NCBI GenBank assembly: GCA_964394085.1
Contig: CAYMWF010000037.1
Coordinates: 1-53,612 of the forward strand
DNA length: 53,612 bases
Source: CAYMWF01 sp964394085 [NCBI: uncultured Gemmatimonadota bacterium]
GTDB taxonomy: Bacteria > GCA-2686955 > CAYMWF01
Direction: 5' to 3'
Every line of letters starts with the position of its first letter. The first letter of the stretch is position 1. The notes under the pieces were generated by a model, which was not told the origin of the DNA, did not search any database, and worked only from the letters and a program-made list of their open reading frames with translations. The translations under genes and the position numbers were made by a program. Positions 27,627 through 37,048 of the stretch are shown piece by piece.

Positions 27627-28499
27627 TTGAAAGAGCACTTCCTTGAACTCATCAGGCGGGCTTCCACTCAACTGCCTTCGGATGTCGAACAGGCACTCGC
27701 GGCGGGTATAGAAGCCGAAGAAGACGGATCCCGGGCTCAGGCCGCCCTGCAGACGCTTCAAAAGAACGTTGCGCTGGCACGGGAGATGTCAACACCGATA
27801 TGCCAGGACACCGGCACCTTGATCTTTAACCTGAAGGTGCCCCGCGGAGCAGATCACGGGCAGTTCGAAGGCGCGATAAAAGAAGCCGCGAAAGAAGCGA
27901 CGGCAAAATATTATCTCCGGCCCAATGCGGTAGATCCCGTTACGGGAAAGAACAGCGGAGACAACACCGGGGATGGTTTCCCCCCCGTGCATTTCGAGCA
28001 ATGGGACGGGGACGATGTCCGGGTGGATCTTATGCTCAAGGGCGGAGGTTCCGAAAACGTAAGCATACAGTTCAAACTCCCTTACGCAGGTAAAACAAAG
28101 TGCGGCAGAGACTTGCAGGGCGTGGAAAACGCCGTGCTCGAAGCGGTGTTCCTGGCGCAGGGCAAGGGTTGCGCTCCCGGAGTGCTCGGAATCTGTATCG
28201 GCGGCGATATGAATTCGGGCATGGAAGCGGCCAAGTCCCAGCTTTTCCGCAAACTCGGTTCAAAGAGCGAAGATCCGGTCCTCGCCGAGCTTGAGAGCCG
28301 GATAATGGATCGTGCCAACAAGATAGGCATCGGGCCGATGGGTTTCGGCGGCAAAACGACGATACTCGGCGCCCACGTGACGAAACGTCATAGAATTCCC
28401 GCCACCTTTATCGTCTCGGTGGCGTATGTCTGCTGGGCCTGCAGACGGGCGGGCATGACGATCAAAGCCGGGTCGGAGGTGATTTATGATCAAAGTTGA
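27627..28499 (+). CDS. Fumarate hydratase class I, alpha subunit (or tartrate dehydratase)
   Basis: Iron-sulfur hydratase subunit, 290 residues from TTG at 27627, chosen because AAGGAG lies eight bases upstream; the frame is open back to an ATG at 27558 inside the preceding gene. It holds TPICQDTGT with the likely cluster Cys59, the NSGDNTGDGFPPVHF segment and GVLGICIGGD with another cluster Cys. In two-subunit enzymes this half binds the 4Fe-4S cluster that activates water addition to fumarate. L-tartrate dehydratase TtdA is close in sequence and cannot be excluded. The 3' end overlaps the beta subunit by 14 bases. Confidence 0.9.
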   Translation: MKEHFLELIRRASTQLPSDVEQALAAGIEAEEDGSRAQAALQTLQKNVALAREMSTPICQDTGTLIFNLKVPRGADHGQFEGAIKEAAKEATAKYYLRPNAVDPVTGKNSGDNTGDGFPPVHFEQWDGDDVRVDLMLKGGGSENVSIQFKLPYAGKTKCGRDLQGVENAVLEAVFLAQGKGCAPGVLGICIGGDMNSGMEAAKSQLFRKLGSKSEDPVLAELESRIMDRANKIGIGPMGFGGKTTILGAHVTKRHRIPATFIVSVAYVCWACRRAGMTIKAGSEVIYDQS

Positions 28500-29064
28500 T
28501 TTGCCTGTTACAGAAGAAAAGATCAGAGAATTGAAAGCGGGCGATGTCGTACTTATATCCGGAAGGATGATCACGGCAAGAGATACCGGACACAAATACC
28601 TGGTAGAGAATGATGACAGGGAAATCGCCGCCTACCTCGATGGATCTGTAATATATCACCTGGGACCGGTAGTGGAAAAAACGGAGGACGGCTGGAAAAT
28701 GGTCGCCGCCGGGCCGACCACGAGCGCCCGGGAAGAACCTTACGAGGCTGAAGTCATTGAACGATACGGCGTCAAAGGTGTAATAGGAAAAGGCGGCATG
28801 GGGCAGCGGACACTTGACGCTCTCGGAAAATTCGGAGCCGTCTATTTTCATGCGATCGGCGGTGCGGCGACCCTTCTCGCTTCAGCGGTAAAGGATATTC
28901 CCGGTGTATTCAAACTCGAGGAATTCGGCGTTCCGGAGGCTTTCTGGGTGCTCGATGTAGAAGATTTCCCCGCGGTCGTGACCATGGATTCTCACGGGAC
29001 GAGCCTGCACCGGGAGGTCGAGGAATTATCAGAAAAGAACCTTCTCGAATTGCTCGAAGATTGA
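28486..29064 (+). CDS. Fumarate hydratase class I, beta subunit (or tartrate dehydratase)
   Basis: Partner subunit, 192 residues, with the swivelling C-terminal fold of class I fumarases. Key strings are LISGRMITARDTGHK, AGPTTSAREEPYE (about 75-87) and GKGGMG (101-106), followed by YFHAIGGAATLLAS, all conserved in FumA C-terminal halves and TtdB. The 14-base overlap with the alpha gene implies coupled translation and a stoichiometric complex. Confidence 0.92.
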   Translation: MIKVDLPVTEEKIRELKAGDVVLISGRMITARDTGHKYLVENDDREIAAYLDGSVIYHLGPVVEKTEDGWKMVAAGPTTSAREEPYEAEVIERYGVKGVIGKGGMGQRTLDALGKFGAVYFHAIGGAATLLASAVKDIPGVFKLEEFGVPEAFWVLDVEDFPAVVTMDSHGTSLHREVEELSEKNLLELLED

Positions 29065-29094
29065 TTCAGGGCTTTGGCGTTTTTCCGATGGGGG

Positions 29095-29123
29095 ATTGAC
29101 ATCGATTTCCCGGTCCTGTCAAT
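29095..29123 (+). promoter_or_regulatory. Palindromic site upstream of the RND pump operon
   Basis: ATTGACA (29095-29101) and TGTCAAT (29117-29123) are perfect 7-bp arms with 15 bases between. The left arm contains a consensus -35 TTGACA, but no good -10 sits at 16-18 bases. An operator for a pump repressor is possible; a chance palindrome is also possible. Confidence 0.3.
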
Positions 29124-29261
29124 TCTGCCGGCGTTTTACTCCTCCGGATACGATTTTCAGCGATTCGGTTACGTCGGTGTTTCGAAAGAGTTACCGGGTC
29201 GGTTCTTACCGAGAGTTTCGACGGACTGTTCTCGGCGAGATTTCGCACCCAGGAGAAATCG

Positions 29262-30347
29262 ATGACCAGCTCGATTTGTAAGTTCCCTGTGAAATGGATT
29301 CCGGCGGTTTCATGTTTTATTCTGATAGCCGCTGTCGCGGGTTGTCAGATAGGGTCGTCGGGAAATGGAGAGAAGAAGAAAAACGGCGAGAAAGATGAAG
29401 AAACGGTCAAACCCGTGCCTGTGGAGACCGCGACCCTGAGCAGGGGGGCTATTTCATCTTATATAGTGTCTTCCTCTACGATACGTCCCGTCTCGCAGGT
29501 GACGGTCTTCCCGAAAGCCCAGGGGCTCGTGAAAACCGTTCTGGTAGATGAAGGGGATGCTGTCAGGGAGGGTGACATCCTCGCCGAAATAGAAGATTCG
29601 GAATTGAAGCTGCAGTACGAACGCACAATCGAAGTCTCCTCCCAGAAGGAGGCGCACCTCGAGAGAACAAGAAAACTGCACGCGAAGAAACTGGTCAGCG
29701 ATTCGGAATGGGAGCGTATATCCTTTGAAGCAGCCATTTCCAGAACCGACAGGGAACTGGCCAGGCTTGCGTGGGAAGGAACCAAAGTACGGGCTCCCGT
29801 TTGCGGTACCGTTACCGAACGGACAGTCGAACCCGGTCAGCGGGTAGATCCCGCCAGACCGGTGTTCAAGATCGAAAACGCCGAGATACTGTATGTGGAT
29901 CTCGATCTGCCCGAGCGCGATCTTGCGGTCCTGGAACCGGGAATCAAAGCACTGATTTCTCCCGGGTATGATGAGCGAACAGTAAACGAAGGCTTTGTTG
30001 AGTTCATCGCACCGTCAATCAATCCGGCGAGCGGCACCGGACGGGTAAGAGTGAGGATTGCCGATAAAAATACAGAGCTTCGCTCGGGCTCTTTCGTGAG
30101 GGTGAAAATCATCACGAATACGGATGAGGATGCTCTTCTCGTTCCGAAAAAAGCGCTGGTGCGGCGGGAAGATGAAATAACCGTTTTCGTGGTTGCCGAT
30201 TCGATCGCAATCAGACAGAGTATCGAAGGCGGTCTCGAAGATGGAACCTGGATCCAGGCGAGAGCGGGTGTCGAAGAGGGTGATCGCGTTGTCGTCGTGG
30301 GTCAGCAGGGGCTTAAAGACAGCTCTCTTGTCATGCTGGCGGATTGA
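29262..30347 (+). CDS. RND efflux membrane-fusion lipoprotein
   Basis: Periplasmic adaptor linking inner-membrane RND pumps to an outer-membrane channel, 361 residues. It is a predicted lipoprotein: the lipobox VAGC places the lipidated Cys at 28, followed by a charged linker. Then come the barrel-sandwich hybrid half (AQGLVKTVLVDEGDAVREGDILAEIEDSEL), a short coiled-coil hairpin (about 120-165), the second lipoyl half (KVRAPVCGTVTERTVEPGQRV) and beta-barrel and membrane-proximal domains. AGGAG lies seven bases before the ATG. It is followed 79 bases later by two RND permeases; no TolC-type channel gene is nearby. Confidence 0.92.
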   Translation: MTSSICKFPVKWIPAVSCFILIAAVAGCQIGSSGNGEKKKNGEKDEETVKPVPVETATLSRGAISSYIVSSSTIRPVSQVTVFPKAQGLVKTVLVDEGDAVREGDILAEIEDSELKLQYERTIEVSSQKEAHLERTRKLHAKKLVSDSEWERISFEAAISRTDRELARLAWEGTKVRAPVCGTVTERTVEPGQRVDPARPVFKIENAEILYVDLDLPERDLAVLEPGIKALISPGYDERTVNEGFVEFIAPSINPASGTGRVRVRIADKNTELRSGSFVRVKIITNTDEDALLVPKKALVRREDEITVFVVADSIAIRQSIEGGLEDGTWIQARAGVEEGDRVVVVGQQGLKDSSLVMLAD

Positions 30348-30426
30348 ATCCGCCGACGTTCTTCGGGATTTTTTCAATGATCCCGCCGCTCCCTGCACAG
30401 CTGAAGCCCACCCTTGATATAACCGG

Positions 30427-33400
30427 ATGAAAATTGTCAACTTCTCCATATCGAAGCCAGTAACGGTCAGCGTGGTGGCGGTCGGTGTCCTGATATTCGG
30501 GCTGGTTTCTTATCAGCGCCTGGCTCTCAATCTCATGCCCGACCTGACTTATCCCAGCGCCACTGTGCGGACGGAATACCCGGGGGCGGCGCCGGAGGAG
30601 ATCGAGCAGATGATCTCGCGCCCCCTCGAGGAAGCCCTCGGGGTTCTTGGCGGTCTCGTGGAGCTCAGCTCGATTTCCCGGGCGGGCCTCTCCGATGTGG
30701 TGCTCGAATTCGAATGGGATACCGATATGCAGTCGGCCATGATCGATATCCGGGAGAAGATCGACAGGGTGCCGCTGCCCGAGGATGCCGGAAGACCGCT
30801 GATACTGAGGTATGATCCCTCCTCCGACCCCGTCCTGGAGCTCGGATTGGCGGGAACCGGGAAAGCGATTCACGAGTTGCGCAGGTTCGCCAGGGTCGCG
30901 GCGAAAAAAGAGATCGAAGCGGTCTCGGGGGTGGCGGCGGTGAAGGTGCGCGGCGGATACGAGGAAGAGATCGTTATTGAAGTCGACGAGGCTAGACTGG
31001 CGCGTCTCGGTGTGACTTTTGCCCAGCTCGAACTCAGGCTTGCTGAAGAAAACCTCAATATCGCCGGAGGGAGCCTGCTGGAGGGTTCGTCCGAATACAT
31101 GCTGAGATCGCTCAATAAGTTCACGGAACTCGGGGACCTGGAAAAACTCGTAATCGCGACTCCCGACGGCCGGACGGTCTGTCTCGGGGACCTGGCATCG
31201 GTATCGAGAAAACCGGGAGAACAGACCACCCTTACCCGTATCGACGGCTCCGAGAGCGTGGAGCTCGAAGTTCACAAGGAAGCGGGTGAAAACACCGTCG
31301 CCCTTGTAAAGCGGGTCCTGACGAGGCTGGGGCTGTTTACCCCGCGTTCCACCGGATCTTTCAGGTTCGGCGGCAAGGAAGAAACTCAACGGAACGAAGG
31401 ATTGCTTCAACTCCCGGAAGGGGTTTCGTGGACGGTCATCAGCGACCAATCGGTTTTTATCAGCAATTCGATCAGCGAGGTGCTCAGGGCGGCGATGCTC
31501 GGAGGGTTGTTCGCGATATTCGTCCTGTACCTGTTCCTCAGACGTTTGAGCGCCACCGTAATCATTGCCACCGCTATTCCACTGTCGATAGTTGCGGCGT
31601 TCAACCTGATGTATTTCAAGGGGATCTCTCTCAACGTAATGTCTCTCGGAGGGCTGGCGCTCGGTATCGGGATGCTGGTGGACAACGCCATCGTGGTGCT
31701 GGAGTCGATCTCCAGGTGTCTCGAGGAGGGTGATGATCCGCTCGCAGCGGCGGAGCGGGGCACCAGCGAGGTCGGAAACGCCATCATCGCTTCCACCCTT
31801 ACGACCGTGGCGGTTTTTCTGCCGGTCGCTTTCGTGCAGGGCGTGGCGGGTCAGCTGTTCGCCGACCAGGCGTTTACTGTCACCTTTTCTCTCATCGCTT
31901 CACTCGCCGTTGCGCTTACCGTTATTCCGATGCTCGCATCGAGAGTCGGGGGTTCAAAAAAAAAGGTCCAGGGCGATGCCGGACCATCCGAGCGGATCTG
32001 GCTGTCGGAAGCCCTTGCCCGCAGAAAAGATGAATCCGGCGGTTTTTTCAAATCGCTGTTCACGGATCTGGGCCGCAGATGCCGGAGCCGCCTCAAGAAT
32101 GAACTCAGGATGCGCCGTGAACCACCAGGAACCGGATGGAGGCATATTCCCATCTGGTTGTTCTTCCTTCCTTTGCGCCTTACGAAACTCGCTCTCCTCG
32201 TACTGGTTTTCATCCTGGAAAACCTGTCCTTCGCCTTGCTGCGGCCACCGGCTCTTTTTTTCATCAGCGTTTCGAAAAGAACCGGATCGGAGAGGAACCG
32301 GAAAAACAGCCGTTTCGACAGCTTCAGGAACAGGTATACGGGAATCATCCGGGCCGCTCTTCGGAACAAAACGAAAGTGCTCCTTGCAACAGTGCTTCTG
32401 CTGGCAGGCGGGTTGTTCCTGCTGCCCCGGATCGGCATGGAGCTGATTCCGGAACTGAGGCAGGGGGAATTCAGTATCGATCTGGCCCTGCCGGTGGGAA
32501 CCTCCCTGCAGGTCACCGCCGACGCAGTTGAAAACCTGGAGAATTACGTATCAAGCCTCGATGGCGTTGAAACCGTTTTTCTCGCCATCGGTGCGAATGA
32601 AGAAACCGGCGAGGGAGGAGATTCCGCGGGAGAGCATTTCGCGCGTCTTACAGTACGGTTGACCGATATTTCGAGTGAGGAAACCGTCCTGGACCAGGTG
32701 CTCGAATATGAGAAAAGACTGGCCGGTATGGAGAAAAAAATCTCCAGGCCCGTCCTCTTCAGCTTCCGCCAGCCTCTCGAGATCGAAGTCCGTGGAAACG
32801 ATCTCGCCGCCCTGAAGCAGGTCGGAGGCATGGTAGCCTCGTGCATTACCGATATTCCCGGGATTCACAACGTGAAGACTTCCCTCCGCGCCGGTTATCC
32901 CGAAATTCATGTCAAGTTCGACAGGGAACGTCTCGCAGCAGCGGGTCTTAATGTACAGGACGCCTCCGCGGAGATACGGAGCCGCCTGCTCGGAGGGGTG
33001 CCGACCAGGTATTCCACGGGTGAACGGGCTGTGGATATGAGGGTCAGGGCGGAACCACGGAAGCTCCGGACGACGCAGGATCTGACCGCCCTGACGATAA
33101 CCATCGCCGACGGTACGCCCATACCGCTCAGAGCCCTGGCGGAGTTCGAGACAGCCGAAGGTCCGAGCGAGATACGACGCCGCGGCCAGGAGCGGGTTGC
33201 GCTGGTCAGCGCTTCAACGACCGGCCTCGACCTGGGTGGCGCGGCATCGCTGGTCGAGAAACGGCTTCGAGAGCTCCGAATGCCTGCCGGAGTCAGAACG
33301 GTGATCGCCGGCCAGGTCAGGGAGATGGAAGCGGCGACCAGAAGTATGACCGGCGCCATCCTGATGGCGCTGTTCCTGGTTTTCCTGGTAATGGCTTCCC

Positions 33401-33834
33401 AGTTCGAATCTTTCCTTTATCCCCTCGTAATCCTTTTCACTTTTCCTCTCGCCCTTCTGGGTGCCGTGGTCGTGTTGTACGTGTTCGGAATTCCGATAAG
33501 CGTGGTTGTGCTTATCGGTCTTATCGTTCTTGCCGGGATCGTGGTCAATAACGGAATAGTGCTCGTCGACTATACGAATAAACTGCGGGAGAGGGGCGTG
33601 CCTCTCGATGATGCCGTAGTCGAGGCCGCGAGGGTCAGGTTGAGACCTGTGCTCATGACAACCGCGACCACGGTTCTCGGGCTGTTGCCGATGGCTCTCA
33701 GTTTCGGTGCAGGCGCCGAGATAAGAATCCCGCTCGCCGTGACGGTCATCGGCGGGCTTCTGAGCTCCACATTCCTCACATTGATCCTCGTACCGGTTCT
33801 CTACCGTACTTTGAGCGGAGGAAGACAGGCGTGA
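30427..33834 (+). CDS. RND efflux permease, first subunit, with a large central insert
   Basis: Proton-driven exporter of the hydrophobe/amphiphile type, 1135 residues, about 100 longer than usual. The twofold repeat of membrane and porter domains is clear. TM4 holds GIGMLVDNAIVVLES, with one of the two proton-relay aspartates replaced by Asn, as in many non-AcrB members. Between the two halves (about 505-638) lies an insert that is highly basic at its start and contains a hydrophobic run (near 571-602, IPIWLFFLPLRLTKLALLVL). The second half resumes at LLATVLLLAGGLFLLPRIG. It overlaps the next permease in GTGA, so the two probably form a heteromeric pump like MdtBC. Confidence 0.92.
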   Translation: MKIVNFSISKPVTVSVVAVGVLIFGLVSYQRLALNLMPDLTYPSATVRTEYPGAAPEEIEQMISRPLEEALGVLGGLVELSSISRAGLSDVVLEFEWDTDMQSAMIDIREKIDRVPLPEDAGRPLILRYDPSSDPVLELGLAGTGKAIHELRRFARVAAKKEIEAVSGVAAVKVRGGYEEEIVIEVDEARLARLGVTFAQLELRLAEENLNIAGGSLLEGSSEYMLRSLNKFTELGDLEKLVIATPDGRTVCLGDLASVSRKPGEQTTLTRIDGSESVELEVHKEAGENTVALVKRVLTRLGLFTPRSTGSFRFGGKEETQRNEGLLQLPEGVSWTVISDQSVFISNSISEVLRAAMLGGLFAIFVLYLFLRRLSATVIIATAIPLSIVAAFNLMYFKGISLNVMSLGGLALGIGMLVDNAIVVLESISRCLEEGDDPLAAAERGTSEVGNAIIASTLTTVAVFLPVAFVQGVAGQLFADQAFTVTFSLIASLAVALTVIPMLASRVGGSKKKVQGDAGPSERIWLSEALARRKDESGGFFKSLFTDLGRRCRSRLKNELRMRREPPGTGWRHIPIWLFFLPLRLTKLALLVLVFILENLSFALLRPPALFFISVSKRTGSERNRKNSRFDSFRNRYTGIIRAALRNKTKVLLATVLLLAGGLFLLPRIGMELIPELRQGEFSIDLALPVGTSLQVTADAVENLENYVSSLDGVETVFLAIGANEETGEGGDSAGEHFARLTVRLTDISSEETVLDQVLEYEKRLAGMEKKISRPVLFSFRQPLEIEVRGNDLAALKQVGGMVASCITDIPGIHNVKTSLRAGYPEIHVKFDRERLAAAGLNVQDASAEIRSRLLGGVPTRYSTGERAVDMRVRAEPRKLRTTQDLTALTITIADGTPIPLRALAEFETAEGPSEIRRRGQERVALVSASTTGLDLGGAASLVEKRLRELRMPAGVRTVIAGQVREMEAATRSMTGAILMALFLVFLVMASQFESFLYPLVILFTFPLALLGAVVVLYVFGIPISVVVLIGLIVLAGIVVNNGIVLVDYTNKLRERGVPLDDAVVEAARVRLRPVLMTTATTVLGLLPMALSFGAGAEIRIPLAVTVIGGLLSSTFLTLILVPVLYRTLSGGRQA

Positions 33835-36800
33835 ATCCGCGGGAACGGATAGAGCCCCTGCAGAAAGAGCGTAAATCCTTCTCCTGGACTGAATTCGCTC
33901 TCAGAAAACCCGTGACCATCTGGATCATCATGATACTGGGCGTGGTGTTCGGTTTTTTCTCAGCAAAAAATCTGCCCCTCGAAATGGTGCCGGTTTTCCA
34001 GGGTCCCTATTTCCGGGTTTATATCCCCGTCATGGATTCGTCCCCTCCCGAGATCGAGCAGCAGATCACCCTGCCCGTGGAAGAGGAATTGAAGACGCTC
34101 AAGGGCCTGGAGACGATCAGAACATGGTCCACCACCAGAAGCTGCTTCGTTTTTCTCGAGTTCAGCTGGGAGCTCAATCCGAAACTGGCGTACCTGGAGC
34201 TCAGAGATCGGCTCGAGCGTGTGCGCCCCGAGCTTCCGGACCAGGTCGAGGATTTCTATATCTGGCAGTACAGCAGTGAAGACTGGCCGGTGCTATGGAT
34301 GGCGTTTTCCGGTCCGATCGAGAGTGTCAGGCTGTTTTCTCTCGCTCGACAGCATGTCGAGCCGGCGCTTAAGAGGATCGACGGAGTGGCGAACGTCGAA
34401 ATCTACGGCATCAGGGATGAACGCCTGCTGGTCGAAGCCGACATGGCCGCCCTCGCCGCGCACAATGTCGATATCCTGCGGCTCCTGGACGCTCTTCAGA
34501 AGAATAACATGGATCTCTCGATCGGCACCCTCGAGGAGGCGGGGCGGAAATACCTGGTCAGGGCCGTCGGGCATTTTTCGGATCCGGCCGAGGTGGCGGC
34601 GCTGCCGCTCAGGGGAAGCGATGTGAAGGTGGGGGATGTGGCTGCGGTGACTCTCGGTCTGCCTCCGAGCGACTATATCAACAGGGTGAACGGACGTGAC
34701 GCCGTAACCATGGCTGTATACAAAGAGTCACTGGCGAACACGGTGGATGTCTGCGCCCGCATCCGGGAGGCCCTCGACTCCATATCCGATGTTCCGGAAA
34801 TGCGGCATGTCGACCAGAGTCTTTTTTTCGACCAGTCGAAATGGATAGTCGATTCCCTTTCCGGCCTTCTCAATGCGGGTAAGTGGGGCGGGTTGTTCGC
34901 AATCGTCATCCTCCTCCTGTTTCTCAAGAGGCTTCGCCCCACCGGGGTTATCACCGTGGCCATTCCCATGTCGATACTGGTGACTCTCGCGGTGATGTTT
35001 TTCGTGAACAATGCCTTCAGCTTTCTCTCGCTCAACATGGTGAGCATGATGGGAATGATGCTCGCCATCGGGATGCTCGTCGACAACTCGATCGTGGTGA
35101 TGGAGAATATTTTCAGGCTGCGGGAAGAGGGACGGGGGGTGAAGGAGGCCGCGGTCGAGGGTGCCGTCGGCGTAAGCCGTGCTGTCACCGCGGCTACGCT
35201 TACAACCGTCGTGGTCTTCCTTCCGATGATATTCGTTGAAGAGGGGGAGCTCAGGATCTACCTGAGAGAGATCGGTCTGGTCATCGTGTTCTCTCTTCTC
35301 GCCTCTCTCTGGATAGCCCTGACATTCATTCCGCTGACCGCCGCCGGAATAATGAGCAGGATCCGTCCCGTGGAACATGCTCTCATATCAAGGATCGGAG
35401 ATCGATACCGCCGCCTCCTCCGGTATCTCCTGGGCAGAAAATTTTACGCCGGCATCATAATACTGCTCGTGTTTTCATCGATCAGCTTTCCATCGAAGAA
35501 AATCGAGATGTCCGACAAGCCGCGCACCGATTCGAGAGAAGTCCATGTCAGGCTCCGGATTCCGGACAGCTTCACCCTCGACGAGACGGACGATCTGATA
35601 CGGAAAGTCGAAAACATTCTTCAAGCAAAACGTGAGGAATTCGAGATAAAGTCAATTTACTCATCATTTTCCGCAACTCGTGCGTCCATCGAAGTTTATC
35701 TCCTGGACCCTGAAAAGGACAGCCGTTTCACCTGGGAAATCAGCAAGGAGATAAAAGAAATCCTCCCCCAGGTCGCGGGCGTCGAGTTTCTCGTCGACTA
35801 CAGGTCGCTCGATTCGGGCAGCGACGAAATCTCAATCTGTTTCTACGGCGACGACTCCGCCCGCATCAGGGAATTCGCGGAGATCGCCAGGAGGAGACTC
35901 GTTCTTGTCGAGGGAGTCGACGATATCGAGTTGAAGAGGACCGATACGGAAGAGGAGATCACTATCAGGGTGAAGAGAGAGCTCACCACCCGGTACGGTC
36001 TCACCGCCGGGATGGTTTCACGGGCCGTGGCGGCAGCCGTAAGCGGTATTCCCCTCAGAAGATTCCGCCATGGCGCGGAGGAAGTGCCGAGCAGGCTTCG
36101 CCTTCAGCCGGAAGACAGGCAGAACCTGGAGCAGCTCAAGAACCTGCCGCTCAGCACCCCGGCCGGGGTTTCCGTTCCTCTCGGCACCCTGACCGAATGG
36201 TCCTTCGGCACGGAACCCTCCCAGATAGAGCGTCAGGACGGTAAAACCGTCTCCGTCATGAGCCTCAAAACATTCGACACCGACCTGGGCCTCCTGAAGA
36301 AACGGATAGAGTTGACCCTCGACGGGCTGAACTACCCTCCCGGGTACGGATGGCTTCAGGGTGAACGTTTCGAGCGGATGGAGGTGCGGGAGCAGGGGTT
36401 CTCTCAAACCATGCTCCTGGCGGCGATCCTTGTCTTCATTCTTATCGGGGCTCTCTTCGAGTCGTGGATTCATCCGTTCATCATCATTTTGACCGTACCT
36501 TTCGCCCTTCTCGGCGTATACTGGATGCTTTTCCTCCTGGGCACTCCGATGGACATCATGGCGACCATCGGGATGATCATTCTCGTCGGAATCGTGGTGA
36601 ATAATTCCATCGTGCTGCTCGACCACGTCAATACCCTGAGGAGATCCGGGTTGAAAACGCAGGAGGCGATTATCGAGGGTGCGCGTGACAGGATGCGGCC
36701 GATACTGATGACCGCGGGTACGACAATACTCGGGATGCTGCCGATGGCCGTGGGGCAGGGGGGGATGGCCGGGTCGATGTATCAATCTCTAGGAAGGGTC

Positions 36801-36926
36801 GTTATCGGCGGGCTTGCGGCGGCGACTTTCGGAACGCTCTTCGTTCTTCCGCTCATATATGCCGGAATCGAAGAGGCACGCCTCTGGTTCAGGAGCTTGC
36901 TTAACGCTGTAACCGGGCGCCGTTGA
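33831..36926 (+). CDS. RND efflux permease, second subunit
   Basis: 1031 residues, normal length for the AcrB superfamily, starting at GTG with GGAGGAAG upstream inside the first permease gene. Features: TM1 WIIMILGVVFGFFSAKNLPLE-type start, AIGMLVDNSIVVMENIFRLREEG in TM4, large porter loops, and VGIVVNNSIVLLDHVNTLRRSG in the second half. Like its partner it has Asp-Asn in TM4. It is clearly different in sequence from the first permease, lacks the central insert, and shares a single adaptor gene with it. Substrate is unknown. A convergent MATE gene follows on the other strand. Confidence 0.92.
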   Translation: MNPRERIEPLQKERKSFSWTEFALRKPVTIWIIMILGVVFGFFSAKNLPLEMVPVFQGPYFRVYIPVMDSSPPEIEQQITLPVEEELKTLKGLETIRTWSTTRSCFVFLEFSWELNPKLAYLELRDRLERVRPELPDQVEDFYIWQYSSEDWPVLWMAFSGPIESVRLFSLARQHVEPALKRIDGVANVEIYGIRDERLLVEADMAALAAHNVDILRLLDALQKNNMDLSIGTLEEAGRKYLVRAVGHFSDPAEVAALPLRGSDVKVGDVAAVTLGLPPSDYINRVNGRDAVTMAVYKESLANTVDVCARIREALDSISDVPEMRHVDQSLFFDQSKWIVDSLSGLLNAGKWGGLFAIVILLLFLKRLRPTGVITVAIPMSILVTLAVMFFVNNAFSFLSLNMVSMMGMMLAIGMLVDNSIVVMENIFRLREEGRGVKEAAVEGAVGVSRAVTAATLTTVVVFLPMIFVEEGELRIYLREIGLVIVFSLLASLWIALTFIPLTAAGIMSRIRPVEHALISRIGDRYRRLLRYLLGRKFYAGIIILLVFSSISFPSKKIEMSDKPRTDSREVHVRLRIPDSFTLDETDDLIRKVENILQAKREEFEIKSIYSSFSATRASIEVYLLDPEKDSRFTWEISKEIKEILPQVAGVEFLVDYRSLDSGSDEISICFYGDDSARIREFAEIARRRLVLVEGVDDIELKRTDTEEEITIRVKRELTTRYGLTAGMVSRAVAAAVSGIPLRRFRHGAEEVPSRLRLQPEDRQNLEQLKNLPLSTPAGVSVPLGTLTEWSFGTEPSQIERQDGKTVSVMSLKTFDTDLGLLKKRIELTLDGLNYPPGYGWLQGERFERMEVREQGFSQTMLLAAILVFILIGALFESWIHPFIIILTVPFALLGVYWMLFLLGTPMDIMATIGMIILVGIVVNNSIVLLDHVNTLRRSGLKTQEAIIEGARDRMRPILMTAGTTILGMLPMAVGQGGMAGSMYQSLGRVVIGGLAAATFGTLFVLPLIYAGIEEARLWFRSLLNAVTGRR

Positions 36927-36960
36927 CGCGATAGATGAAGCTTGCCTGCCGGTCCGTACA

Positions 36961-37046
36961 CCTGTTTTCCATCTTTGTTGCCAGCAGAACCATGCTCCTG
37001 TTTTCCATCTTTGTTGCCAGCAGAACCGTACCCCTGTTTTTCAGCC
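36961..37046. repeat. 36-bp tandem repeat, about 2.3 copies
   Basis: Units start at 36961, 36997 and 37033 (core CCTGTTTTCCATCTTTGTTG followed by CCAGCAGAACC). The third copy is partial and diverged. It fills the junction between the convergent RND and MATE genes. The period equals that of the unrelated array at 15333. Confidence 0.88.
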
Positions 37047-37048
37047 TT

